From Candidatus Dadabacteria bacterium UBA1144 (GTDB taxonomy: Bacteria > Desulfobacterota_D > UBA1144), in NCBI GenBank assembly GCA_002311855.1, contig DCAB01000019.1:48157-112156 (forward strand): a stretch of DNA of 64,000 nucleotides. Direction: 5' to 3'. Below, one piece after another: positions 36,215 to 45,095 of the stretch. Numbering within the stretch: position 1 is the first letter of the stretch; each line of letters starts with the position of its first letter. The position numbers were made by a program, and so were the translations under genes. Under the pieces are notes generated by a model. The model saw only the letters and a program-made list of their open reading frames with translations, did no database searches and was not told where the DNA came from.

Positions 36215-36644
36215 TCCAAATTTGTTAGCACTAATTGTTGCTGCGATATGGGGTCTGGCCCCTATATTTGAGAAATTAAGCCTGCAAGTTATGTCTCCCA
36301 TTTATGTCTTATGTGTTCGATTTTTTCTAGTTACTTGCTTATTGGTGCCCATATTTATTTCCTCAAACCAAGTACTAAGTTTAGATGATTTAACTTTCAG
36401 AAACTTATTGCTTATTTTGGTACCGGGTCTTTTAGCGGTTCTGGGTATATACCTTTACTTTAATGCACTTTCTGGATCATCGGCTTCTAAGATTGTCCCA
36501 TTGACTGCTATTTATCCCTTATTTACATGTTTTTATGCTTATATCTTTTTAAAAGAAGATTTTACTACTGAGAAAATAATAGGAACTATTCTGATTGTTG
36601 CAGGGGTCTTTGTACTTAATTACAAAGATTATCTTCAAAATTAA
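36204..36644 (+). CDS. Half-size EamA/DMT-family transporter
   Basis: The 146-residue protein has four transmembrane segments and a single EamA repeat (AAIWGLAPIFEKLSL at the start, LTAIYPLFTCFYAYIFLKED later). Full-length DMT transporters carry two repeats, so this one would function as a dimer, like EmrE-type proteins. GGAG lies 7 nt before ATG 36204. It is coupled to the HAD gene by overlap. Its stop is adjacent to that of a convergent gene at 36645. Confidence 0.8.
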   Translation: MNVNPNLLALIVAAIWGLAPIFEKLSLQVMSPIYVLCVRFFLVTCLLVPIFISSNQVLSLDDLTFRNLLLILVPGLLAVLGIYLYFNALSGSSASKIVPLTAIYPLFTCFYAYIFLKEDFTTEKIIGTILIVAGVFVLNYKDYLQN

Positions 36645-36902
36645 TTAAAAACGCCAGTTTGTCCAACTGTTATCCTCTTCACCCATATGCATCCTCCCTC
36701 CCCCCATCTCTTTAAATCTTCGAAGGGATTTCTCAGTATATTTTTTACCACAAAAATGGTAGGCAACACTAAAGAAAATAATCGCAATTGGGATAGTTCC
36801 CATGATTAATCCAAAAAAGCCAACCTCAACTCCAACACTGTCACTCGCATCACGCCAACGAAAGTGCGGTCCATTTGATGCTAATTGATAAAAAACGAAC
36901 AA
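36645..36902 (-). CDS. Small single-helix membrane protein, 5' end uncertain
   Basis: From TTG 36902 the frame gives 85 residues with one strong transmembrane helix (about 30-48), a Cys, and a Gly/Met-rich tail ending NSWTNWRF. The open frame extends without any start codon to 36950, and the extra residues (GPKASALRWSIIPIL) look coding. An ATG at 36964 in another frame would join it if one base in the GGGCCCC run near 36938-36946 were inserted or deleted. I do not recognise the family. Confidence 0.55.
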   Translation of the reverse strand: MFVFYQLASNGPHFRWRDASDSVGVEVGFFGLIMGTIPIAIIFFSVAYHFCGKKYTEKSLRRFKEMGGGRMHMGEEDNSWTNWRF

Positions 36903-36978
36903 GATAGGGATGATGGACCATCTAAGTGCAGAAGCTTTGGGGCCCGTATGTCATTGGTCGCCATCCATGAGTAATTCT

Positions 36979-37953
36979 TTAGTTCTTTCTAATTAATTTA
37001 GCATATTCCAAAGCAAAATAAGTAATAATCATATCCGCACCAGCTCTTTTTATAGATAAAAGAGATTCATGCATAACGTCATTCAAATCTAAATAGCCTT
37101 TATCCGCAGCAGTTCTAATCATTGAATATTCTCCACTAACCTGATAGGCAACAATAGGGAGTAGGGATAAATCTCTAGCTTCTTTTATCACATCAAGGTA
37201 AAAACTAGCCGGCTTTACTATTAGCATGTCGGCCCCTTCAGCTTCATCATATAATATTTCTTTTATAGCTTCTCTCGAATTTGCCGGGTTGATTTGGTAG
37301 GTCTTTTTATCACCTTTCTTAGGTGAAGAATTCAATGCATCTCTAAAAGGTCCATACAAAGATGAAGCAAATTTAGCAGCGTACGACATTATAGAAATAT
37401 CATGAAATCCTTTAGAGTCCAATTTCTGTCTAATCTTCAAGACTCTTCCGTCCATCATATCTGATGGTGCCACTATGTCTACACCACTTTGGGCATGAAT
37501 TATTGCTTGCTTACATAAGATGTCCACGGTTTTGTCATTTAGCACTTCGTTTTTATATACGAGCCCATCGTGCCCATCAGAATTGAATGGATCAAGAGCA
37601 ATATCTGATATGATAACAAGTTCTGGAAATTCTTTTTTGATTTTCTTTATTGATAAAGGTAGTAATCCGTTTTTGTTTATTGCTTCTGTAGCTTTTTTGT
37701 TTTTTTTGTTTTTGGGAATTACTGGAAAAAGAATTACTGCATTGATACCTAATTTTATTGCTTGATTGATGTCATGAAAATGGAGGTCTAATGTTTTTCT
37801 TTGGACTCCCGGCATTGAAGGAATATCTTCAGTTTTGTTTTTGCCATCTATTAAAAAGATTGGAAAAATTAGATCATTTACGGATATGGTTGTTTCTTCA
37901 ACCAAATTCCTAATACTTTCTTTTTTTCTTAATCTTCTACCTCTTACAAACAT
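36979..37953 (-). CDS. hemB: Delta-aminolevulinic acid dehydratase (porphobilinogen synthase)
   Basis: HemB condenses two aminolevulinate molecules to porphobilinogen for haem and corrin synthesis. The two Schiff-base lysines are Lys194 (SYAAKFASS) and Lys247 (VKPASFYLD). The metal site reads DIALDPFNSDGHDG, the Asp-rich type rather than the three-Cys zinc type. Length 324 is standard. On this strand TATAAT (37961-37966) ends 7 nt before the ATG. Confidence 0.96.
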   Translation of the reverse strand: MFVRGRRLRKKESIRNLVEETTISVNDLIFPIFLIDGKNKTEDIPSMPGVQRKTLDLHFHDINQAIKLGINAVILFPVIPKNKKNKKATEAINKNGLLPLSIKKIKKEFPELVIISDIALDPFNSDGHDGLVYKNEVLNDKTVDILCKQAIIHAQSGVDIVAPSDMMDGRVLKIRQKLDSKGFHDISIMSYAAKFASSLYGPFRDALNSSPKKGDKKTYQINPANSREAIKEILYDEAEGADMLIVKPASFYLDVIKEARDLSLLPIVAYQVSGEYSMIRTAADKGYLDLNDVMHESLLSIKRAGADMIITYFALEYAKLIRKN

Positions 37954-37960
37954 TCCTTTA

Positions 37961-37966
37961 ATTATA
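37961..37966 (-). promoter_or_regulatory. hemB -10 hexamer, 7 nt before the ATG
   Basis: TATAAT on the minus strand ends 7 nt before ATG 37953. The intervening bases contain AAAGGA touching the ATG, too close for normal use as a Shine-Dalgarno sequence. A leaderless or very short leader is implied. Confidence 0.4.
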
Positions 37967-38044
37967 TTATCATTTAATTATCATTAAAGGTCTGTTAAAT
38001 ATTTTGATTAGTCTGCATAAACTATATATGATTAAGCATCTGTA

Positions 38045-38713
38045 ATGATTAAAAAATTGGTAATATTTGATTTTGATGGAGTCATATATGACTCCGAACC
38101 ACTTCACTTGAAAGCTTTTAATGCCGCTTTGACTTCGATTAAAAAAGAGATAACCAGGTCTATTTATTATGAGGAGTATTGCTCATTTGATGACAAAGGT
38201 GTTTTTACAACGCTTCTCAAAAAAGAGAGGATTGATTTTAATGACGGTTTAATTAATAAACTAATTGAATCCAAGCATAGATATTTTGACAAATACCATG
38301 ATTCTGAAACAAGTATTTATCCTGGTGTACTAGATTTAATTTCGAGATTATCAAAGAAATATATTTTAGCTATTGGTTCTGGGGCAAGAAGACTAGAAAT
38401 TGTTAGAATCTTAAATAAAGAAAATATAATTTCCCATTTTGAAACTATCGTATCATCTGATGAAACGAATTATCCAAAACCAAATCCTGAAACATATATT
38501 CAAGTCTTAGATAGAATCAACGAAACTTATCAAGTGGATTCAAACGAAAGTGTCGTGGTTGAAGATACTCCAAAAGGTATCATTGCTGCAAAAAGTTCCG
38601 GAATGAAATGCATCGGCATAACTAATGCGTTGGATTCAGTTCATCTATCAGATGCTGACACAGTCGTTAAGACTTATGAAGAGATAGATCAAAATCTAAT
38701 TAACTCTCTCTAG
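38045..38713 (+). CDS. HAD-IA hydrolase, beta-phosphoglucomutase/Gph-like
   Basis: The 222-residue protein begins MIKKLVIFDFDGVIYDSEP with catalytic Asp9 and Asp11. A helical cap follows, then GSGARR (motif II region), KPNPETY (motif III Lys) and VVEDTPKGI (motif IV). This layout fits sugar-phosphate phosphatases or phosphomutases. Substrate cannot be told. Its last 18 nt overlap the end of the convergent peptidase gene. Confidence 0.85.
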   Translation: MIKKLVIFDFDGVIYDSEPLHLKAFNAALTSIKKEITRSIYYEEYCSFDDKGVFTTLLKKERIDFNDGLINKLIESKHRYFDKYHDSETSIYPGVLDLISRLSKKYILAIGSGARRLEIVRILNKENIISHFETIVSSDETNYPKPNPETYIQVLDRINETYQVDSNESVVVEDTPKGIIAAKSSGMKCIGITNALDSVHLSDADTVVKTYEEIDQNLINSL

Positions 38714-39826
38714 TAAACTGTTAAAAACTATGTCGGCGCATTGATAAAATTCTCTCAATAATAATTTTTCATTCTTTGTATGAACTTCTCTCATCCCAGT
38801 CCCTAGATTTACTGTATTAACTCCGTTTTTTATGAAGAAATTGGCATCAGCTCCACCGCCTGTTTCAACAAGATTGATTTTATATTTTAAATCCTTACAA
38901 GAACTAAGAATTCTTTTTATGATGAACGAGTTTCTACTTAAGTTGATTGCGCCATAGATTCTTTCTTTTGTAAATTTTATAGAAAACTTTTTATTTACTC
39001 TTTTGTATTTTTTTTCAGTAGCAGCTAAAATTCTTTTTATTTTATTAAGTTGGGCCAGGATGGTTCTTTCGTTATGGCCACGAATTTCACACGATATTGT
39101 GGTTCTACCTGGAACTATATTTATTGCTGACCCACCATTAATTTTTCCAATATTAATTGTAGTGTTTCTATTGATTCTCCCAGTTTTTATTTTTGTTATT
39201 ATTTCAGAGGCTACAACTATAGAGCTCAGCCCCTGTTCGGGATTGATTCCAGAATGAGCTTCGATTCCATTGATTTGAATTGAAAAAAAATCAGAAGCTG
39301 GGCCTTTAACGACTAGCCTTTCGGGGCTCATGCTATCCAACACTATGCCTTCTTTGGATTTGATTAACTTGTAATCTAGGAATTTAGCGCCAAGAAGTCC
39401 GATTTCTTCGCATGTTGTAATAGCTGCTTCGATATTTAGGTGACCTAGTTTTTTTGAACTGAATATCTCTAATATTTCTAGTATTATTGCCAATCCACTT
39501 TTATCATCAGATCCAAGAATGGTATTACTAGCACTTGATACATAATTCTTTTTAATAATGGGTTTAATTCCATTTCCAGGAACAACGGTATCCATATGAG
39601 ATGATAGGATTATTGTCGGTAGTTTTGGATTTGAAATAATTCTTGCGATTATATTTCCATGATTTGATTTTGTTTTTATATGAGAATTGTCTATATCGTA
39701 TCTGATTTTTAGCTTTTTAAGTTTATTTTTTATATACTCAGCGACTTTTTTTTCGTTTCTAGATTCACTATCAATTTTGACCAAATCTATAAAAGTTGAT
39801 AACAATCTTTTTTTATTAATCGTCAT
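38696..39826 (-). CDS. M20-family metallopeptidase (PepT-like)
   Basis: The 376-residue zinc-dependent peptidase has the first metal motif SSHMDT (His77, Asp79), the bridging Asp107 in LGSDDKSG, the catalytic Glu140-Glu141 in TCEEIG and a late GGGADANFF metal motif. A dimerisation domain separates them. The sequence is closest by eye to tripeptidase T-like enzymes that trim peptides in the cytoplasm. It lies 4 nt after lpd on the same strand, so it is in that operon. Confidence 0.88.
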   Translation of the reverse strand: MTINKKRLLSTFIDLVKIDSESRNEKKVAEYIKNKLKKLKIRYDIDNSHIKTKSNHGNIIARIISNPKLPTIILSSHMDTVVPGNGIKPIIKKNYVSSASNTILGSDDKSGLAIILEILEIFSSKKLGHLNIEAAITTCEEIGLLGAKFLDYKLIKSKEGIVLDSMSPERLVVKGPASDFFSIQINGIEAHSGINPEQGLSSIVVASEIITKIKTGRINRNTTINIGKINGGSAINIVPGRTTISCEIRGHNERTILAQLNKIKRILAATEKKYKRVNKKFSIKFTKERIYGAINLSRNSFIIKRILSSCKDLKYKINLVETGGGADANFFIKNGVNTVNLGTGMREVHTKNEKLLLREFYQCADIVFNSLLERVN

Positions 39827-39830
39827 TTCT

Positions 39831-41240
39831 TCAAAAATTCCTTGGACTATTATTCAATACTAAAGCGCTTTCAAATATAATTTCAGAAAGAGTTGGGTGA
39901 GGATGTATGGTCTTAATGATTGAGTCTATTGTTAAATCGTTACTCATTATTAATGCAATTTCAGAAATCATCTCTGTAGCACCTCTTCCAATTATATGAC
40001 CACCTAATATTTTTTTATCCTCGTCTACCAATAATTTACAAAAACCTACCATATCGTCTGTCGCTAGAGACTTGCCATTTGCTTTGAATGGATATTTGAC
40101 TGTATCGTATTTAATCTTTTTAGCTTTCGCCATATCTTCGGTGATGCCTATGTAAGATATTTCTGGCTGACAGTAAATGCACGCAGGTACTATTAAAGAA
40201 GAATTGGGCAAATCTTTATTTGAGGCTATAACATCATTAATTAACAGAGATCCTTCTTCACTTGCTTTGTGTGCCAACATTAGACCGCCAATCACATCTC
40301 CAATTGCGTATATTCCATCTACACTAGTTTTGAAATTTCTATCAACCTTTATAAAACCAAAATTATCTTTTAAAACACCTATCGAATCAAGATTAAGAGA
40401 TTCTGTATTAGGTATTCTTCCAGTTGATATTAATATTTTGTCATATTTTGCAAGCTTAGTATTGGTTTCTTCGTTTGACTCTGGGCTTAAGAGTTCGACT
40501 TCCACAGAAGATTCACCTATCTCTTTCAATTCAATCGAAGTAGATTCATAAATTTTTATCCCACGTTTTTTGTAGGACTTTTTTAGCTCAGATACTATAT
40601 CTGCGTCAAGCGAAGATAAAATTGATTCTTCTTTCTCAATTATTGAGACATTGACTCCAAAACTTGAGTATAAATATGCAAACTCGATTCCGATATATCC
40701 TCCACCTACAATACATATATTTGAAGGTAATTCGCCTGAATCAAGGATAAAGTCGCTATCAACGATTAATAATCCATCTGGATTCAGTCCTGGCGGAAAG
40801 GAAGGCTTCGAGCCAGTACTAATAACGATATTCTTAGTTTTAATTATTTTTTTATCATTTTGAGATTTTATTTCCAAAGTATTTTTGTCAATGAATCTTG
40901 CCTTGCCATCAAATATTGTTATATCTTTTTTGGTAAGTAAAACATCAAGACCACTTTTTAGCCTCCGTACATTTCTTTTGCTATTTTCAATGACTTTATT
41001 AAAGTCGACTGTTATCTTCTCGATTAGGAAACCTTTTTGTTTTGCTTTGTTAAATAGTTCATCAGCAAGTTCTGCTGACTTTAAAAGGGATTTTGATGGG
41101 ATACATCCTCTATTTAGACATGTTCCTCCCAAATCCTTTTTTTCAATTAGCGCTGTTTTGTATCCTAATTTTGCTGATTCAATTGCAGCGACATAGCCAC
41201 CAGGACCTCCACCAATAATGGCAATCTCAAATTCACTCAT
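39831..41240 (-). CDS. lpd: Dihydrolipoamide dehydrogenase (E3)
   Basis: Lpd reoxidises lipoyl groups of 2-oxo-acid dehydrogenases or the glycine cleavage system. The FAD motif IIGGGPGGYVAA is at 8, the redox disulfide is Cys41/Cys46 (GGTCLNRGCIPSK), the NAD motif is IVGGGYIGIEFA and the C-terminal His-Glu pair lies in HPHPTLSE. Length 469 is typical. No E1 or E2 gene is nearby. GGAGG precedes the ATG, and the start overlaps the upstream SDR gene by 8 nt. Confidence 0.95.
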   Translation of the reverse strand: MSEFEIAIIGGGPGGYVAAIESAKLGYKTALIEKKDLGGTCLNRGCIPSKSLLKSAELADELFNKAKQKGFLIEKITVDFNKVIENSKRNVRRLKSGLDVLLTKKDITIFDGKARFIDKNTLEIKSQNDKKIIKTKNIVISTGSKPSFPPGLNPDGLLIVDSDFILDSGELPSNICIVGGGYIGIEFAYLYSSFGVNVSIIEKEESILSSLDADIVSELKKSYKKRGIKIYESTSIELKEIGESSVEVELLSPESNEETNTKLAKYDKILISTGRIPNTESLNLDSIGVLKDNFGFIKVDRNFKTSVDGIYAIGDVIGGLMLAHKASEEGSLLINDVIASNKDLPNSSLIVPACIYCQPEISYIGITEDMAKAKKIKYDTVKYPFKANGKSLATDDMVGFCKLLVDEDKKILGGHIIGRGATEMISEIALIMSNDLTIDSIIKTIHPHPTLSEIIFESALVLNNSPRNF

Positions 41241-41952
41241 TGTTGATATCCTCCATTCTAATAAAATTAGAATTTGATGCCTTTGAATTTTCTGAAATCA
41301 AATATGAAATTGTCTTTGCAATATCTAAAGGATGAACCCATTTTGAATGATCATCATTTGGCATTAAATTCCTGTTGTCTTGAGTGTCGATTGTGCCTGG
41401 TATTATACAGGTAACTCTTATTTCTAATTTCTTAAGTTCTTTGGATAGCGTTTTACTTAAATTAATCAAAGCGGCCTTAGAAGCTGAATAAGCGGTCATG
41501 TTTTCGAATCCTATTTCTCCTGCTTCGGCTCCTATATTAATTATTGAAGCATTTTCAGATTTTAAAAGAGCTTTAACTGATAAATTGCATATATTGAAAA
41601 CAGAAAAATAATTCATATTCATCATTTCTTTTGCATCTTCAAGATTTGATTCAATAAACTTCTTCTGTTGAAATCCTCCAACTAAATTGATTAATGAATC
41701 GATTTTGTTGTCCTCTGTGATGATTTTGTTAATGCACTCATCAGTACTGTCCATACAGGTAAGATCACAATTTATAAAATTTATATTTTTTTTTTCAATA
41801 TCGCCAAATCTGTTCAATTCGTTTTCGAATATATATGTGCAATAAATTCTATTATCACCTTTGAGTAAAAATCTTGTAAGTTCTGTGCCCAGATTTCCTG
41901 TACCACCAGTTATCAAAATTATTGATCTTTTAGACATATCTAAACTTATCAT
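41233..41952 (-). CDS. Short-chain dehydrogenase/reductase
   Basis: The SDR fold is clear: cofactor motif ITGGTGNLG near the N-terminus, NLVGG in place of NNAG, and the catalytic TAYSASKAAL motif. The product is 239 residues from ATG 41952, or 234 from ATG 41937; neither has a good Shine-Dalgarno sequence. Substrate is unknown. It is first in a - strand operon with lpd and the M20 peptidase. Confidence 0.87.
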   Translation of the reverse strand: MISLDMSKRSIILITGGTGNLGTELTRFLLKGDNRIYCTYIFENELNRFGDIEKKNINFINCDLTCMDSTDECINKIITEDNKIDSLINLVGGFQQKKFIESNLEDAKEMMNMNYFSVFNICNLSVKALLKSENASIINIGAEAGEIGFENMTAYSASKAALINLSKTLSKELKKLEIRVTCIIPGTIDTQDNRNLMPNDDHSKWVHPLDIAKTISYLISENSKASNSNFIRMEDINNE

Positions 41953-42002
41953 ATTTTGTATTTTTGATAAATTTGAACATAATAGGAGTAATATATCTTA
42001 AT

Positions 42003-42335
42003 ATGGAAATGTTTATTAAGGCTGAAACTCCTAGAGCTAAAAAAGGTTGGGGTATGGGATCTACTATGATGGCGGGTGATTCGAAAATTAGAGGGGTTAA
42101 GCTTCTTGTAACCGAAATCAGAGATGGTGAAGAAAAAAATGTCCGAATAATACACAGGCTTAGTTCTTCATTTAATTCATTAATAAAATTTAATGATGAT
42201 ATTAAAATAACAAATCAAGAATATGGAATAAAGATAATTCAAACTATTAATCAAGACAATTATAATAATGATATTTGGGATCAATGGGTACTATTTTCAA
42301 GAAAAATTTATGATAATATCAAAAAAACTCTTTAA
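42003..42335 (+). CDS. Conserved-looking hypothetical protein
   Basis: This 110-residue protein starts MEMFIKAETPRAKKGWGMG and is rich in Lys and Asn, with no transmembrane helix or signal peptide. I do not recognise the family. The start at 42003 (or 42009) is chosen because upstream in-frame codons overlap the divergent SDR gene region. It ends 9 nt before ileS, so it is probably co-transcribed with it. Confidence 0.6.
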   Translation: MEMFIKAETPRAKKGWGMGSTMMAGDSKIRGVKLLVTEIRDGEEKNVRIIHRLSSSFNSLIKFNDDIKITNQEYGIKIIQTINQDNYNNDIWDQWVLFSRKIYDNIKKTL

Positions 42336-42344
42336 GGTAAATAA

Positions 42345-45068
42345 TTGAGTCAGGATTACAGTCAAACACTTAATCTTCCTAAAACTAATTTCCCTATGAG
42401 AGCCAATTTGTCTCGTAATGAGCCCTCTATACTCGATTTCTGGGACAGAATCAATCTGTACAATATCATGAGGAATAAGTCTGAGGACAGATTTGTTCTT
42501 CATGATGGACCACCTTTTGCAAATGGCAAAATACATATTGGTCATTGTCTCAACAAAGTCTTGAAAGATATCATATTGAAATACAATTCAATTATTGGAA
42601 AGGGGATTGACTACATACCTGGTTGGGACTGTCATGGTCTACCAATCGAGCATCAAGTATCAAGAAAGATAAAAAACAAAAATATGCCAAAAGTTGAGAT
42701 AAGAAATATGTGTGAGGAATTTGCTTTGTCTTTTGTCGAAAGTCAAAAAGAAGAATTCAAAAGATTGGGTGTGATAGCTGATTGGAGTAATTCCTATCTA
42801 ACAATTGATCCTGGTTTTGAGGCAAATCAAATTGGAGTTTTTTGGGATATGTATTCTAAAGGCTTTATCTATCGAGGGTTAAAGCCAGTTCATTGGAGCC
42901 CTAGTTCTAGAACTGCATTAGCCGAGGCGGAATTAGATTATCCTGAGAATCATATATCTAAAAGTATTTATGTAAAATTTAGGATAAAAGAAGAAACTGT
43001 ATCTATTTCTAGCATCAAAAAATTGAATAAACCACTTTTCTTGATGATATGGACGACTACCCCTTGGACTTTACCTGCTAACGAGGCTGTCTCTGTCAAT
43101 AAAGATTTTAAATATGGAATATACCAAACTGATGAAGAATATTGGATGATTGAAAAAGAACTTTCTCAGAAAATAGATGAGAAAATTGATAAAGAATTTA
43201 CGCTGGTTTTAGAGGTGGATGGCGCAGATTTACTAAACTTTAGATATATTTCTCCAATTTCGAATAAGGATGCACCAATTGTCCATGCTGATTATGTTAC
43301 AAGAGAGTCTGGGACTGGTCTTGTCCATATTGCTCCTGGCCACGGTACCGACGATTACAATACAGGTACTAAAAACAGACTAAAGGTTTTCTCGCCTGTT
43401 GACGAAGCTGGCAGATTTACTGAAGAAGCTGGGCCAGAATTGAATGGTTTGAATGTTCTATCCGATGGAAACGACAAAGTTATAGAATTAATTAAAAAAA
43501 AGAATCTTTTGGTTCTATCAGAAGATTACAATCATCAGTATCCATATGACTGGAGAACGGGTAAGCCAACAATCTTTAGAGCTACTCATCAATGGTTTGC
43601 TTCGGTCGATAAATTCAGAAACCTCGCTTTGGAAGAAATATCAAAGGTCAAATGGTATCCAGAAAGAGTAATAAATAGGATATCTAAAATGATTCAAGAT
43701 AGATCTGATTGGTGTATCTCGAGACAAAGATCTTGGGGGCTACCCATCCCTGTTTTTTATTATAAAGACGGCGGAGATGTATTTATCAATGAGGATACGA
43801 TTAAAAAAATTGTTGATATTTTTAAAAAACAAGGTTCGTCAGCATGGTGGGAACTAGAGATTAAAGATTTATTGCCTGATAAATATAAAGACCAAGCAAT
43901 TGATCTTGTAAAAGGAGAAGATACTCTAGATGTTTGGTTTGATTCTGGATCCTCTTGGAAAACAGTTCTACTAAGAGATAATCATTATCCAGCGGATTTG
44001 TATTTGGAAGGTAACGACCAACATCGGGGTTGGTTTCAAAGCAGCCTTCTAACTTCTGTAGCCAATCATAGCATTGCGCCCTACAAAGCTGTACTGACCC
44101 ATGGTTTTGTAGTTGATGGTAAAGGTCAAAAGATGTCTAAATCTAAAGGAAACGTCTTCGATCCTGAAAGAATCATCAAACAACATGGTGCAGATATATT
44201 AAGATTATGGGTCGCGTCTGAAGATTATTCGTCGGAGGTAAGAATCTCTGATGAGATTTTATCAAGCATAACAGACAAATACAAAAAAATTAGAAATACA
44301 TTAAGATTTCTTTTGGGCAACATGTACGATATTGATGATAAGAAATTCATTGATTTTGATCAACTTCAAGAGATAGATAAGTGGATATTGATTAGATTCT
44401 CAGATATTAAGAAAAAATATATCCAATCTTTTGATTCCTACTTATTTCATTTAGGGACGAATGAAATTGTAAATTTCTGTGCTAACGATTTAAGTTCCAT
44501 TTATTTAGATGTACAAAAGGATGTACTTTATACCTATTCGAAGAATTCACAAGAAAGAATATCTGCTCAGACTTCTATTTTTTTAATATTTAAAGAATTA
44601 TGTCTAATGCTAGCCCCAATTCTTTCATTTACCGTAGAAGAAGCTTGGAAGGAAAGTTTTGGCTCGAAAGATACTATCTTTGTTGGCGAACTCTCGAACG
44701 ATATATTTGAAGATTTAAAAATTCGGTCCAGTTGGAAGAAGATTCTTAGTTTAAGAGATGAGGTTTTAAGGGAGATTGAGACAAAAAGAAAAATGAAAGT
44801 CCTTGGGAACTCTCTTGAAGCCAAAGTCCATTTAAAATGCAATAGCAGTCAATTCGACTTTTTAAGCGATAATCTGGAGTTGATAAAAAGAGTACTAATA
44901 GTATCTGAGCTTAGCGTTTCAAATAGCAAAAAAAATGATTTAGATATAGTTGTTGAGAAAACTAAAAATAAGAAATGTCAAAGATGTTGGATGCATTATA
45001 GTCGTAAAGATTTTAGTAAATCGGATAAAAATATTTGCATGAGGTGTGAACAGCAATTAAAAATTTAG
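42345..45068 (+). CDS. ileS: Isoleucyl-tRNA synthetase
   Basis: IleS charges tRNA-Ile. The class I motif HIGH is at 64-67 and KMSKS at 596-600; the editing domain includes TTTPWTLPANEAV. The C-terminus has a zinc finger (Cys878, Cys881, Cys898, Cys901), the bacterial form. The start is TTG 42345, 7 nt after AAGG. Length 907 is standard. lspA, a common neighbour of ileS, is not seen. Confidence 0.97.
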   Translation: MSQDYSQTLNLPKTNFPMRANLSRNEPSILDFWDRINLYNIMRNKSEDRFVLHDGPPFANGKIHIGHCLNKVLKDIILKYNSIIGKGIDYIPGWDCHGLPIEHQVSRKIKNKNMPKVEIRNMCEEFALSFVESQKEEFKRLGVIADWSNSYLTIDPGFEANQIGVFWDMYSKGFIYRGLKPVHWSPSSRTALAEAELDYPENHISKSIYVKFRIKEETVSISSIKKLNKPLFLMIWTTTPWTLPANEAVSVNKDFKYGIYQTDEEYWMIEKELSQKIDEKIDKEFTLVLEVDGADLLNFRYISPISNKDAPIVHADYVTRESGTGLVHIAPGHGTDDYNTGTKNRLKVFSPVDEAGRFTEEAGPELNGLNVLSDGNDKVIELIKKKNLLVLSEDYNHQYPYDWRTGKPTIFRATHQWFASVDKFRNLALEEISKVKWYPERVINRISKMIQDRSDWCISRQRSWGLPIPVFYYKDGGDVFINEDTIKKIVDIFKKQGSSAWWELEIKDLLPDKYKDQAIDLVKGEDTLDVWFDSGSSWKTVLLRDNHYPADLYLEGNDQHRGWFQSSLLTSVANHSIAPYKAVLTHGFVVDGKGQKMSKSKGNVFDPERIIKQHGADILRLWVASEDYSSEVRISDEILSSITDKYKKIRNTLRFLLGNMYDIDDKKFIDFDQLQEIDKWILIRFSDIKKKYIQSFDSYLFHLGTNEIVNFCANDLSSIYLDVQKDVLYTYSKNSQERISAQTSIFLIFKELCLMLAPILSFTVEEAWKESFGSKDTIFVGELSNDIFEDLKIRSSWKKILSLRDEVLREIETKRKMKVLGNSLEAKVHLKCNSSQFDFLSDNLELIKRVLIVSELSVSNSKKNDLDIVVEKTKNKKCQRCWMHYSRKDFSKSDKNICMRCEQQLKI

Positions 45069-45095
45069 GTATAACTGTTATAATTATTCCGAAAA

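Noticed and set aside
36979..37953. Asp-rich HemB metal site as novel
   Set aside because: It is a known variant of the enzyme found in several bacterial groups and plastids.
39831..41240. lpd as part of a local 2-oxo-acid dehydrogenase operon
   Set aside because: No E1 or E2 genes are near; the neighbours are an SDR and a peptidase.
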